A stretch of 64,000 nt of DNA from contig JAHPZH010000006.1 in NCBI GenBank assembly GCA_019058315.1, positions 201,052 through 265,051 of the forward strand. Reading direction: 5' to 3'. How positions within the stretch are numbered: the first letter of the stretch is position 1; each line of letters begins with the position of its first letter. Below are positions 50,391 through 58,830 of the stretch, piece after piece. Source of the stretch: Candidatus Helarchaeota archaeon (GTDB lineage Archaea > Asgardarchaeota > Lokiarchaeia > Helarchaeales > RDOG01). Position numbers and translations under genes: made by a program. The notes under the pieces are model-generated. The model was given only the letters and a program-made list of their open reading frames with translations. It was not told where the DNA came from and did no database searches.

Positions 50391-51329
50391 ATGACTAAAA
50401 TAAGCAAAGTGAATTCTAAAAATAATAGTAATCAACAAAAAGATAGAAATAATTCAAACAAAGATGATCAAACACAAACTTCAGATCCTGTAATTATTAG
50501 ATTTTGGCAACGGATTCCCCTCTTGATCCGGGCTACAATTTTAGGAATATTTGTCAGTATGATTGGTATTTACTCTTGGTTAATACCTGCATCCTTTATT
50601 CCCGCACCTTGGATATTCTTCATTATAGCTGGTGTGCTATGGATCTATTGGAAATATTTTCGTGGAAGTTGGTGGCCTAAGTCCACGGAAACTGCTAGAA
50701 TAGAATATTCGCGTTCAAAAAAAATGTCAGCTCCTGTTTTGAAGTGGGGTTTATTAGCAGCGATAATCTTCGTAATTCTTGCACAATCTAGCTTGGTAGT
50801 TACTTTCAGAATCATCCCATTTCCTGCTGAAGCATTTACATCAGGGAATAAGTACTTAAATACCATGCCTGGTTGGCTTGCTTGGGTGATTATTAGCATC
50901 AATTCGTTAGTAGCAGGTATTTGTGAAGAAACTGGAATTCGTGGATACGCACAAGTTCCCATGGAGAAGCGTTATGGACCAGTAGTAGGAATCACTTTTT
51001 CTTCAATTTTGTTCCTCCTTATCCACGTGAATCAGGCTTGGTTTCTTCCAATTTTCATTCAAGTTTTTTGTCTTGGCATGATCTTGGGAATTCTAGCCTA
51101 TACATCTGATTCCTTAATACCGGGCATAATTGCTCATTCAATCATGGATGTTGTTAATTTTTCATACTGGTGGTCTGATATTGCGGGAAAATTTGAAGGA
51201 AGACCGATTTCTGAAACTGGAATTGATTTTATTTTTATCCTATCGCTTCTAATCTTTGTCTCATCTTCAGTGCTGTTTTTTTGGACTAACCGAAAAATAA
51301 TGGCTGCTCGTAATGAAATGTCTTTGTAA
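50391..51329 (+). CDS. CPBP-family intramembrane metalloprotease
   Basis: A 312-residue membrane protein. A polar Asn/Gln/Lys-rich N-terminus of about 40 residues precedes about eight helices. The Abi/CAAX-protease motif is seen as C-E-E-T-G-I-R-G-Y (paired Glu plus Arg), followed by S-I-L-F-L-L-I-H-V-N and I-I-A-H-S-I-M-D-V-V-N, which supply the metal-binding His and Asn. These enzymes cleave prenylated or small peptides or act in bacteriocin immunity. ATG 50391 is used in place of TTG 50379. Its closeness to the 2TM genes may be chance. Confidence 0.85.
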   Translation: MTKISKVNSKNNSNQQKDRNNSNKDDQTQTSDPVIIRFWQRIPLLIRATILGIFVSMIGIYSWLIPASFIPAPWIFFIIAGVLWIYWKYFRGSWWPKSTETARIEYSRSKKMSAPVLKWGLLAAIIFVILAQSSLVVTFRIIPFPAEAFTSGNKYLNTMPGWLAWVIISINSLVAGICEETGIRGYAQVPMEKRYGPVVGITFSSILFLLIHVNQAWFLPIFIQVFCLGMILGILAYTSDSLIPGIIAHSIMDVVNFSYWWSDIAGKFEGRPISETGIDFIFILSLLIFVSSSVLFFWTNRKIMAARNEMSL

Positions 51330-51338
51330 TTGTCTTAA

Positions 51339-51360
51339 TTTTATTTTTTTTCTTTTTATT
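51339..51360 (+). terminator. T-rich terminator after the CPBP gene
   Basis: A long T-rich stretch begins about 10 bases after the stop and is followed by a 200-base AT-rich gap before the iron-sulfur operon at 51531. Confidence 0.45.
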
Positions 51361-51530
51361 TTTAAATAGACTTTTTTTACATTTCTCAATAGACTTAAAC
51401 TCAATTTTTATTCAAATTAGAAATTGTAATTAATATTATAAAATATCTTTAAAAATACAAAAAAATCAACGTTATAACAAGATTTTCCATTTTATTTCCC
51501 AACCTATGTTAAATTAAAAAGGAAAGGAAT

Positions 51531-52550
51531 GTGATAAAAATTTTCATAAAAGAAAATTGCAATTATTGTGGCGATTGTCTAGCTCGTTGTCAATATTTAG
51601 GATATGATACTGAAAAAGCAATTGCAGAATTCAAAAAATTAGTGGATGACCAAGAAACCCCTGTATTGAGTGATTGTGTCACTTGTTATGCATGTAACGA
51701 ATATTGTCCCAAAGATGCAAACCCCTTTGACCTTATAGTCCAAAGACAAGAGGAACATAACTCAGTAAATATACCAGAAGGAATGAAACAGATGATTGCA
51801 GATCAACTTAAGCCTCCAGGTTTAAAAGGACCAATAGATACAGAAGGAAAGATGGTAATGTCAATCTGTGTATTTGCAGACCATCCTAAATTCTATGAAG
51901 GACAATTATTTAAAGATTTAAAGTTAATTAGCGGTCGAAATTTTTTCTGTAATCTTTTATATCTTCATACTGGTCAAGAATCTGTAATAAAACAAAGAGC
52001 TCAAACCATAATTGACAATCTTGCAAGTCTAAATGTTCCCGAAATTATTTTCTTCCATGACGAATGTTATGCATTCACGACAAAATATGCACCAGGATTA
52101 GGAATTAATGTCCCATTCAATTCGATTCATCTTTACGAATATCTTTATGGTTATCTAAAACATAATAAGGATAAAATAAAGAAGCTTGGGCTGAAGATAG
52201 CATTACAAAGGTCATGTTCTAACAGGTTTAACCCCGAAGTCGACCATTTTGTTGATGATATCTGTGAGCTTATTGGTGTTGAGCGAGTTGCACGAGAATA
52301 TGATCGTGAAAATGCATTATGTTGTACTGCCCCTCAAGGTCAGTTAGGGAAAGGCGATATGGCAAAGGAAAATATTAAGCGAAATATGGATGATGCTGTA
52401 AAACATGGAGCACAAGCTATGGTTACCATGTGTCCAATGTGTTATGATACTTTAAAACGCCCAATTAGAAAAGCTGGAATGAAAAAGCTTTTCATCCACG
52501 AACTAGTTAGATTAGCATTGGGTGAGCTTGATTTCGAGACTTTAAAATAA
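51531..52550 (+). CDS. HdrC/HdrB-like iron-sulfur electron carrier
   Basis: A 339-residue protein. The N-terminus has two 4Fe-4S motifs (C-N-Y-C-G-D-C-L-A-R-C and C-V-T-C-Y-A-C-N-E-Y-C-P). The remainder resembles HdrB/GlpC: Q-R-S-C-S-N-R, then L-C-C-T-A-P-Q-G-Q-L-G and M-C-P-M-C, i.e. one complete CCG-type half and a second weaker one. GTG 51531 with AAAGGAAAGGAAT. It heads an operon with a GlcD-type flavoprotein and a second CCG protein, so it likely passes electrons from 2-hydroxy acid oxidation to a further acceptor. Confidence 0.85.
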   Translation: MIKIFIKENCNYCGDCLARCQYLGYDTEKAIAEFKKLVDDQETPVLSDCVTCYACNEYCPKDANPFDLIVQRQEEHNSVNIPEGMKQMIADQLKPPGLKGPIDTEGKMVMSICVFADHPKFYEGQLFKDLKLISGRNFFCNLLYLHTGQESVIKQRAQTIIDNLASLNVPEIIFFHDECYAFTTKYAPGLGINVPFNSIHLYEYLYGYLKHNKDKIKKLGLKIALQRSCSNRFNPEVDHFVDDICELIGVERVAREYDRENALCCTAPQGQLGKGDMAKENIKRNMDDAVKHGAQAMVTMCPMCYDTLKRPIRKAGMKKLFIHELVRLALGELDFETLK

Positions 52551-52559
52551 TTTTTTTTT
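52551..52559 (+). terminator. T-run between the first two genes of the operon
   Basis: Nine T directly after the stop codon at 52550. With the next gene 48 bases on, this may lower, not stop, transcription. Confidence 0.3.
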
Positions 52560-52598
52560 ATTTTTAAGAATTTTTAAAAATTTTATAAGGTTAAAAAA

Positions 52599-54014
52599 AT
52601 GTCAGCTGAAGATCCGATTTTAAAAAGATTAGAAGAGATAGTAGGAAAAGATTTCGTATCCAATCGAATCGAAGAGCGATATTATTATTCTAGAGATGCA
52701 GGTGCAACAGAACCATCTATGCCAGATTATATTGTCTTACCAAGTTCAACTGAAGAAGTTCAAGCAATAGTTAAATTGGCTAATGAGAAAAAAATCCCGA
52801 TTACGCCATTTGGTGGTGGTGTGACTACTTCTGGTCTTGCAATTGCTACACGGGGCGGAATTATAATTGACTTTAAAAGAATGGATAGAATATTAGAACT
52901 AAATAAAACAAGTTCCTATGTAATAATTGAACCTGGAGTCACACAAGGACAATTAAAAACATATTTAGAGGAAAATACTAACAACGAATGGCAACACTCA
53001 ATGCCTGGGGCACCCCCATCTGCTTCAGTTATTGGAAATTTAATGATTTATGGAGCAGGGCATTTATGTAATAAATATGGGTATAATCATACAATGTGTA
53101 ATGGAATTGAAGTTGTTCGTTCAGATGGTGAAATTTACAAATTAGGATCATGTGCTGTTTCCGATAAATGGTTTGGAATACCTCCTATGCCTGATTTATC
53201 AAGCATTTTTTTAAATGGATGGATGGGAATAACAGGAATAATAACAAAATTATCACTCCAAATTTTTCCAAAACCACCATTTAAAGAAGCTTTAGTATAT
53301 ACAACAACCAAGATTGACGATTTTACTGATGGAATGTATGAAGTTTTAAAATATGAGATTTGCGAAGATGTACTAGGTATGGTTGCTGGAATATTTGGCA
53401 AAACTATTATGTTATTTATGGTCTTTTCTGCAAATTTTCAAGAAGAATTAGATCTTAAAAGAAAGATGCTTAGAGATATTCTAGATAAGTTTGGACAGGG
53501 TCTTAATCCAAGAACTGGAAAAAAAAGACGACTTAGAGAGATGAAAGGGGTACCACAATCTCTTATAGAGGGTTTTTTAATTGTACCTCCTCCTGCATTA
53601 GCTAGTACAATGGGAGATGTTAGAAAAGGAGGCGGTGCAGAGTATATCGGAAGTTATATTCCATTTGAAGCGATTAAAGAAGTTTTTGAAGGTGGACGTG
53701 AGATTTGTAATAAATATGGATTGGCAAAGGAGAGTTATATAATAAGGGCAATTTCATTAAATCATGCTGTCATGTTTGCCTTAAATTATCCCTATAACCG
53801 TAAAGTTGAGGAAGAACGTAAAATGGTCGAGAAGCAACTAGCTGAAACAACAGAACTTATTTTAAAAGCTGGAGGGATACCATGGAAGCCAGATGTCCAT
53901 GCACAGAAAAAAATTTTGAAGCTGGCTGATCCAAATTATGTAAAATTGATGAAAGAAGTGAAAAATTTACTAGATCCAAATAATATTTTAAATCCAGGAA
54001 AATGGGAGAAATAA
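52599..54014 (+). CDS. GlcD-type FAD-linked 2-hydroxy acid dehydrogenase
   Basis: A 471-residue flavoprotein of the vanillyl-alcohol-oxidase fold. The PCMH FAD domain shows P-S-S-T-E-E-V-Q-A-I-V, T-P-F-G-G-G-V-T-T-S-G-L-A and N-G-I-E-V-V-R-S-D-G; the C-terminal F-A-D-oxidase_C region ends L-D-P-N-N-I-L-N-P-G-K-W. Relatives oxidise D-lactate, glycolate or 2-hydroxyglutarate to the keto acid, or run the reverse. ATG 52599. Its neighbours are a GlcF-like protein 4 bases downstream and 2-hydroxyacyl-CoA dehydratase genes, so a longer 2-hydroxy acid such as 2-hydroxyglutarate or an aromatic one fits better than lactate. Confidence 0.88.
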   Translation: MSAEDPILKRLEEIVGKDFVSNRIEERYYYSRDAGATEPSMPDYIVLPSSTEEVQAIVKLANEKKIPITPFGGGVTTSGLAIATRGGIIIDFKRMDRILELNKTSSYVIIEPGVTQGQLKTYLEENTNNEWQHSMPGAPPSASVIGNLMIYGAGHLCNKYGYNHTMCNGIEVVRSDGEIYKLGSCAVSDKWFGIPPMPDLSSIFLNGWMGITGIITKLSLQIFPKPPFKEALVYTTTKIDDFTDGMYEVLKYEICEDVLGMVAGIFGKTIMLFMVFSANFQEELDLKRKMLRDILDKFGQGLNPRTGKKRRLREMKGVPQSLIEGFLIVPPPALASTMGDVRKGGGAEYIGSYIPFEAIKEVFEGGREICNKYGLAKESYIIRAISLNHAVMFALNYPYNRKVEEERKMVEKQLAETTELILKAGGIPWKPDVHAQKKILKLADPNYVKLMKEVKNLLDPNNILNPGKWEK

Positions 54015-54018
54015 AAAA

Positions 54019-55179
54019 ATGACACTAGAAAAATTTTCTGAAATAGTTCATCGATGTTTTAGATGTGGGTATTGTAAATTTACCGGAGGTAAAACTGTTG
54101 ATGATCAATGGTTCATTAATTGTCCCGCTTTTAAAAAATGGAGATTTGAAACTTTTTCTCCTGGAGGAAAAATGTGGCTTATTTTTGCAGTTATGAATGA
54201 CGAATTAGAATGGAGCGAATCAATGGCTAAAATTATCTATTCTTGTACAACTTGTGGTAACTGTATGGAACACTGTGTATTCAATTTTAATGAAGATATA
54301 ATTGATATATTTGAAGCTGCTCGGGAACAATTATTTTTTCAAGAGTTAGCACCCGAAAAATTCCGTCAATTTGGAGAACATGTAGCCAGAGAACATAATC
54401 CTTATATGGAGGGGCATAAAGATAGATTAAATTGGCTTCCTAAAGATGCTAAAATATCCGAAACCGCTGAAGTGGGATATTTTGTAGGATGTACTGCCTC
54501 ATACAGACAAACTCAGATAGCACAAGATACTGTTAAAATATTGAATAGACTTGGAGTTGAATTCCAAATTTTAGGAGAAGAATGGTGCTGTGGTTCACCA
54601 CTAATTCGTACCGGACAAACAAAAACTGCGCTTGAACTGGCTAAACATAATATTGAAAAATTTGAAGAAGCTGGGATCAAACAAATAATCACATCTTGTG
54701 CCGGGTGTTATCGTACATTAAAAGAAGATTACCCAAAAAAATTTGAATTAACCTATAATTTTAAAGTATTACATCTAACAGAATACCTTGAAAAGAATTT
54801 AGATAAACTAAATTTTAAAGAAGCTTTGAATAAAACCGTTACTTATCATGATCCGTGTCATTTAGGTCGACATGCTAATTTATATGAAGCTCCCAGAGCT
54901 ATTTTAAAGAAATTTCCAGGTATTAAATTTATGGAAATGAAAAAAAATCGCCGTGATGCTACTTGCTGTGGTGCAGGCGGTGGTGTTAAATCAGAATTTT
55001 CGGAATGGTCTCTTGAAATGGCACGAGATCGTATTTTAGAAGCGATAGAAATAGGTGCTGAAATATTAGTTTCAACTTGTCCATTTTGTAACAGAAATTT
55101 CCTTGATGCGAAGAGAGAATTCAATTTGAATATTGAAATTTATGATTTAACTGAACTCCTATTAAAATATCTAATCTAA
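54019..55179 (+). CDS. GlcF-like iron-sulfur protein with two CCG domains
   Basis: A 386-residue partner of the upstream flavoprotein. N-terminal cluster motifs are C-F-R-C-G-Y-C-K and C-T-T-C-G-N-C-M-E-H-C. Two CCG domains follow: W-C-C-G-S-P with C-A-G-C-Y, and H-D-P-C-H-L-G-R with T-C-C-G-A-G-G-G and C-P-F-C. Such proteins take electrons from GlcD-type FAD to a quinone, ferredoxin or disulfide acceptor. It begins 4 bases after the flavoprotein stop, tightly coupled. No membrane anchor, so soluble. Confidence 0.88.
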   Translation: MTLEKFSEIVHRCFRCGYCKFTGGKTVDDQWFINCPAFKKWRFETFSPGGKMWLIFAVMNDELEWSESMAKIIYSCTTCGNCMEHCVFNFNEDIIDIFEAAREQLFFQELAPEKFRQFGEHVAREHNPYMEGHKDRLNWLPKDAKISETAEVGYFVGCTASYRQTQIAQDTVKILNRLGVEFQILGEEWCCGSPLIRTGQTKTALELAKHNIEKFEEAGIKQIITSCAGCYRTLKEDYPKKFELTYNFKVLHLTEYLEKNLDKLNFKEALNKTVTYHDPCHLGRHANLYEAPRAILKKFPGIKFMEMKKNRRDATCCGAGGGVKSEFSEWSLEMARDRILEAIEIGAEILVSTCPFCNRNFLDAKREFNLNIEIYDLTELLLKYLI

Positions 55180-55297
55180 CAAACTATTCAAGCTTATAAT
55201 AATATAATAAATCTAACATCTATTACATATAACATTGAAATATTCTAAAAATTTATATAATTAAAATATTCTTTTTTCTGAATTAAAAGTGAGAATA

Positions 55298-56422
55298 ATG
55301 ACAATGATGGAAATATTTAATGAAGCATCGCAGACTCTTCAAAATAAATGGATGAAAGACTGGATAAAACAAGGAAATAAGATTATGGGTTACTATTGTT
55401 CTTATATTCCAGAAGAGTTGATGGATGCTCTCAACATAATGCCAATCCGCCTAAGACCAGTTGGTGTGAGAGATACTGGGTTAGCTGATGCTTATATGTC
55501 ACTATTAAATTGCACTTATGCCCGTTGTATGTTAAATATCGCATTGGAGGACAAATTAAATTTTCTAGAAGGAATAGTTGGTTATAATTCCTGTGACCAC
55601 GTCCGCCGAATGTATGATAATTTAAAATGGAAAGTAAAATTACCATTCTATCATTTCTTAAGTGTACCACATCATGGTGACGAGGCTGCAATTAAATGGT
55701 TTCATAAGGAAATTTTAAACTTTAAATCTCATTTAGAGGATCATTTTAAGAGAAAAATAGAGGATACAGCCCTAACTCGCGCAATTAAAGATTATAATGA
55801 ATTTAGGACACTTATTCAACAATTATATGATATGCGTAAAGTGGAAGAACCTGTAATCACTGGGGAAGAGGCTATGAAAGTGAATCTAGCTTCAGTTTCG
55901 ATGAGAAAAAGCCAAATCAACGAATATCTTAAAAAATTCTTGGAGGAATGTAAAGATAGACAAGGAATTAGTGGACGAATACGGCTAATGATAGCTGGAG
56001 GACAACTTGACAATCCAGAATATATTAAAATCATCGAAAACTTGGGAGGATTGGTGGTAACCGATTTTAATTGTTTTGGAACCCGATATTTTACTGGTTT
56101 AGTCAAGGAAAATGGAGATCCTTATTTAGAACTTGCTCGTCGATATTTATTGAAAATCCCATGCCCTCGAATGATTGATGAAATTACAGGACATAAAACA
56201 AGGTTTGAACATATAAAACGGTTAATAAAAGAATATAGTGTTGATGGCGTTATTTTTCAGAAAATAATTATGTGTGATTTTCATGCAGGCGAGAACTATT
56301 TGTTTACTCAAGAATTAGATGAATTAGGAGTTCCTACAATCGATTTAGAACGAGAATATATGCTCTCTGGTATTGGACAATTTAAAACACGAATGCAAGC
56401 ATTTATGGAAATATTAACTTAA
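55298..56422 (+). CDS. 2-hydroxyacyl-CoA dehydratase family subunit (HgdB/FldC-like)
   Basis: A 374-residue subunit of the HgdAB/FldBC/BcrBC superfamily. Cysteines in Y-C-S-Y-I-P-E-E-L, L-L-N-C-T-Y-A-R-C and Y-N-S-C-D-H-V-R-R are placed as the 4Fe-4S ligands of the family. ATG 55298 is used because AAAAGTGAG precedes it; the GTG at 55289 lies in that site. It forms a heterodimer with the next gene product. Family members remove water from 2-hydroxyacyl-CoA, or reduce aromatic CoA rings, after ATP-driven electron injection by an activator ATPase, which is not encoded in this window. Confidence 0.88.
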   Translation: MTMMEIFNEASQTLQNKWMKDWIKQGNKIMGYYCSYIPEELMDALNIMPIRLRPVGVRDTGLADAYMSLLNCTYARCMLNIALEDKLNFLEGIVGYNSCDHVRRMYDNLKWKVKLPFYHFLSVPHHGDEAAIKWFHKEILNFKSHLEDHFKRKIEDTALTRAIKDYNEFRTLIQQLYDMRKVEEPVITGEEAMKVNLASVSMRKSQINEYLKKFLEECKDRQGISGRIRLMIAGGQLDNPEYIKIIENLGGLVVTDFNCFGTRYFTGLVKENGDPYLELARRYLLKIPCPRMIDEITGHKTRFEHIKRLIKEYSVDGVIFQKIIMCDFHAGENYLFTQELDELGVPTIDLEREYMLSGIGQFKTRMQAFMEILT

Positions 56423-56431
56423 GGTGAAATT

Positions 56432-57814
56432 ATGAGCAAAATCAAGCCAATATTAGAAGTTGCACCAGGGACGAAAACTATTTGGCACAGAATGATGGAT
56501 TTGGCAGAAATTGGAATGCCTATGTTTGAAAGTATGGTCAATGAGAGAAAAAGAAAATTAGAAGCTCTTGGTCATGGTGACTTAGCCGAAGGGGCATCAA
56601 TCTATGCACAGTTCATGAAAATATTACTTAATTATTTAAAAGGATATGATATTTCTGTAGCACAAGGTAAAAAAACAGCAATATACAGCTTCTGCCTCCC
56701 ACCTGAGATTTTTTATATGCTTGATATTTACCCCATGTGTCAAGAAGTTGGAACACTTGCCATAGCTGTAACAAATATTGGTTCTGTTAGCACAGGATAT
56801 ATTGACCTTGCCGAAGAAGCTGGAATTTCATCGCATGAATGTAATGCACAGAAGATATGGCTAGGAGCTGCGTTAAAAGGTGAGGCCCCGAAGCCTGATG
56901 CGATTATCTATTCGTCCCAACCCTGTGATTCTACTAATAATCAATATCAAATATTGGAAAGGTGGTATAAAGCCCCAACTTTTACAGTTGACATTCCATA
57001 TTGGAGCTACGAACCCAAAAACCCCTATTATGATGAAGATGTCTTACCATATATGACTAACCAATTAAAGAATTTAATGGGGTTTCTAGAAAGAGTTTCG
57101 GGAAATATGTCTGATGAAGAGAAATTAAAACAAATCTTTAAATTATCAAATGAAGCAAGGGAAAATATTTCAGAAGTTCAAGAATTAGCTAAACATGTGC
57201 CATCTCCTCTTACAAGTATAACCGCAATCAATAATTATCTTGTTTTATTGACTAGTGCAGGGCTACCAAGTGCCGTAGAATATTCAACTAAGGCGAAAAA
57301 TTTTGCATCAGAAGTAGTCAAACGAGGGTTAGGGGGAATAAATTTAGCTTATGGAGGAAAAAAAGAAGAAAAATTCAGAGTAGTCAGTTTATACCCATTC
57401 GATCCATCCGTAATTCAATGGATGGAACGAAAATATGGGGCAATAGTAGTACAGGATATGTTGGGATATCAATTAGCTCAACCAGTAGATTTAACGAGTG
57501 AAGAAACAATATTGAGAGATCTAGGAAAAACTGTATTAGATATGCCCATGGGACGCCAATCGAGAGGTCCCATGTATTTCTATTTTGATGATATGATCCG
57601 ACTTGGGAAAGAATATAAAGCCGATTGTTATATATTTGGAGGTCATGTAGGGTGTAAACACAGTTGGGGTGGTATTAAATTATTAACTGACGTTTTAAAG
57701 GAAGAAACTGGACTCTCAACTATAGTATTTGAAACAGACGTATTTGACCCTCGAGTCGGAAATCCTTCTGAAATGAAGAAAAAACTTAAAGTCTTTTTTG
57801 ACAGTTTAAAATAA
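56432..57814 (+). CDS. 2-hydroxyacyl-CoA dehydratase family subunit (HgdA/FldB-like)
   Basis: A 460-residue partner of the upstream subunit, 10 bases downstream with GGTGAAATT before ATG. Conserved cysteines lie in S-F-C-L-P-P-E-I, S-H-E-C-N-A-Q and S-Q-P-C-D-S-T-N, the cluster-binding set; G-G-H-V-G-C-K-H-S-W near the C-terminus is typical of the aromatic/acyl dehydratase group. The pair catalyses dehydration of a 2-hydroxyacyl-CoA to an enoyl-CoA, or a related reduction. The operon's flavoprotein would connect keto and hydroxy acid. The exact substrate is open. Confidence 0.88.
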   Translation: MSKIKPILEVAPGTKTIWHRMMDLAEIGMPMFESMVNERKRKLEALGHGDLAEGASIYAQFMKILLNYLKGYDISVAQGKKTAIYSFCLPPEIFYMLDIYPMCQEVGTLAIAVTNIGSVSTGYIDLAEEAGISSHECNAQKIWLGAALKGEAPKPDAIIYSSQPCDSTNNQYQILERWYKAPTFTVDIPYWSYEPKNPYYDEDVLPYMTNQLKNLMGFLERVSGNMSDEEKLKQIFKLSNEARENISEVQELAKHVPSPLTSITAINNYLVLLTSAGLPSAVEYSTKAKNFASEVVKRGLGGINLAYGGKKEEKFRVVSLYPFDPSVIQWMERKYGAIVVQDMLGYQLAQPVDLTSEETILRDLGKTVLDMPMGRQSRGPMYFYFDDMIRLGKEYKADCYIFGGHVGCKHSWGGIKLLTDVLKEETGLSTIVFETDVFDPRVGNPSEMKKKLKVFFDSLK

Positions 57815-57845
57815 TTAATTTTGAATAAACGGAAGGAAATAATAC

Positions 57846-58727
57846 ATGACTTCAATAAGGAAAGAAGGAAAAATAAATGAAGATACTACATTAATTGACG
57901 TTATGATGTTAGGACTTCCTGGTGGAGTAGCTATATATCTAGTTGAAGGGGAAAAAAAATGTCTTATAGACGGGGGAAATGGACCTGAAGCCCGGAGACT
58001 TGTTAAAGTGCTTCAAAAATTAAATGCATTTCCACCTGATATTATTATCGTTACACATTTTCATTTTGATCATACTCAAGGTATCCCATATTTTCGTAAA
58101 AAAGCTGCAAAATTGAATAAAAAAATCGAAGTTATGGCTTCCCAGACCGCAATTCCTTTATTAGAGGATCAATCATTCAATGATATTTATGGAATTGGAC
58201 CTTATAAGAACATAGTGGAAGTGACCCCACTTAAGGAAGGGGATAGGATTGATTTAGATGGGATCAAGTTAAAAATTTTTGAAGTACCAGGACACTCAAA
58301 GGATCATATTGCAATCCTAGATGAAAAAAATAAAAATATTTTTGTTGGTGATGCGATTGGTGTTAAGGCTACAGATGATTTCTTCAGTTCTCCACCTTTT
58401 ATGCCTCCCTTTTTTGATAAAGAGGCTTATTATAATTCTATAAACAAACTCAAAAAAATAGATTATAAGACTCTTTGTTTAGCACACTTTGGCTATATTT
58501 ATGATAAAGAAGCTAAAGATATTCTAGATGAGTCAGTTTCAACATTCGAAAAATGGTGGAAGCTGTTTGAGGATAATATTGAGAAATTGGATGATATCGA
58601 TTATATGGTGGATAAAGTTTTGGACAATTGCTACCCAGAATATATTGATAAAAAAATAGCTAAAATTCGCTTACAAAATTCAGTACCATGGCTAATTAAT
58701 AGCTTTAAAACTTATAAAAAAATATAA
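57846..58727 (+). CDS. metallo-beta-lactamase-fold hydrolase
   Basis: A 293-residue MBL-fold protein. Metal ligands are in H-F-H-F-D-H (about 73-78), P-G-H-S-K-D-H (about 148-154), V-G-D-A-I-G (the bridging Asp) and A-H-F-G (the last His). MBL hydrolases in acyl-CoA gene clusters often act as thioesterases. ATG 57846 after GGAAGG, 31 bases downstream of the dehydratase gene, so same operon. A thioesterase releasing the final acid or recycling a stalled CoA ester is a reasonable inference; glyoxalase II-type hydrolysis is the alternative. Confidence 0.85.
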   Translation: MTSIRKEGKINEDTTLIDVMMLGLPGGVAIYLVEGEKKCLIDGGNGPEARRLVKVLQKLNAFPPDIIIVTHFHFDHTQGIPYFRKKAAKLNKKIEVMASQTAIPLLEDQSFNDIYGIGPYKNIVEVTPLKEGDRIDLDGIKLKIFEVPGHSKDHIAILDEKNKNIFVGDAIGVKATDDFFSSPPFMPPFFDKEAYYNSINKLKKIDYKTLCLAHFGYIYDKEAKDILDESVSTFEKWWKLFEDNIEKLDDIDYMVDKVLDNCYPEYIDKKIAKIRLQNSVPWLINSFKTYKKI

Positions 58728-58830
58728 ATTTCTTATTTTTTGAAATGAAATAAGGTCCAACAAACTGAAAATTTAAATAGAATTCAAATCTATTAAATTA
58801 ATTCATTTAATAAAAACTCGATAATAAGAC

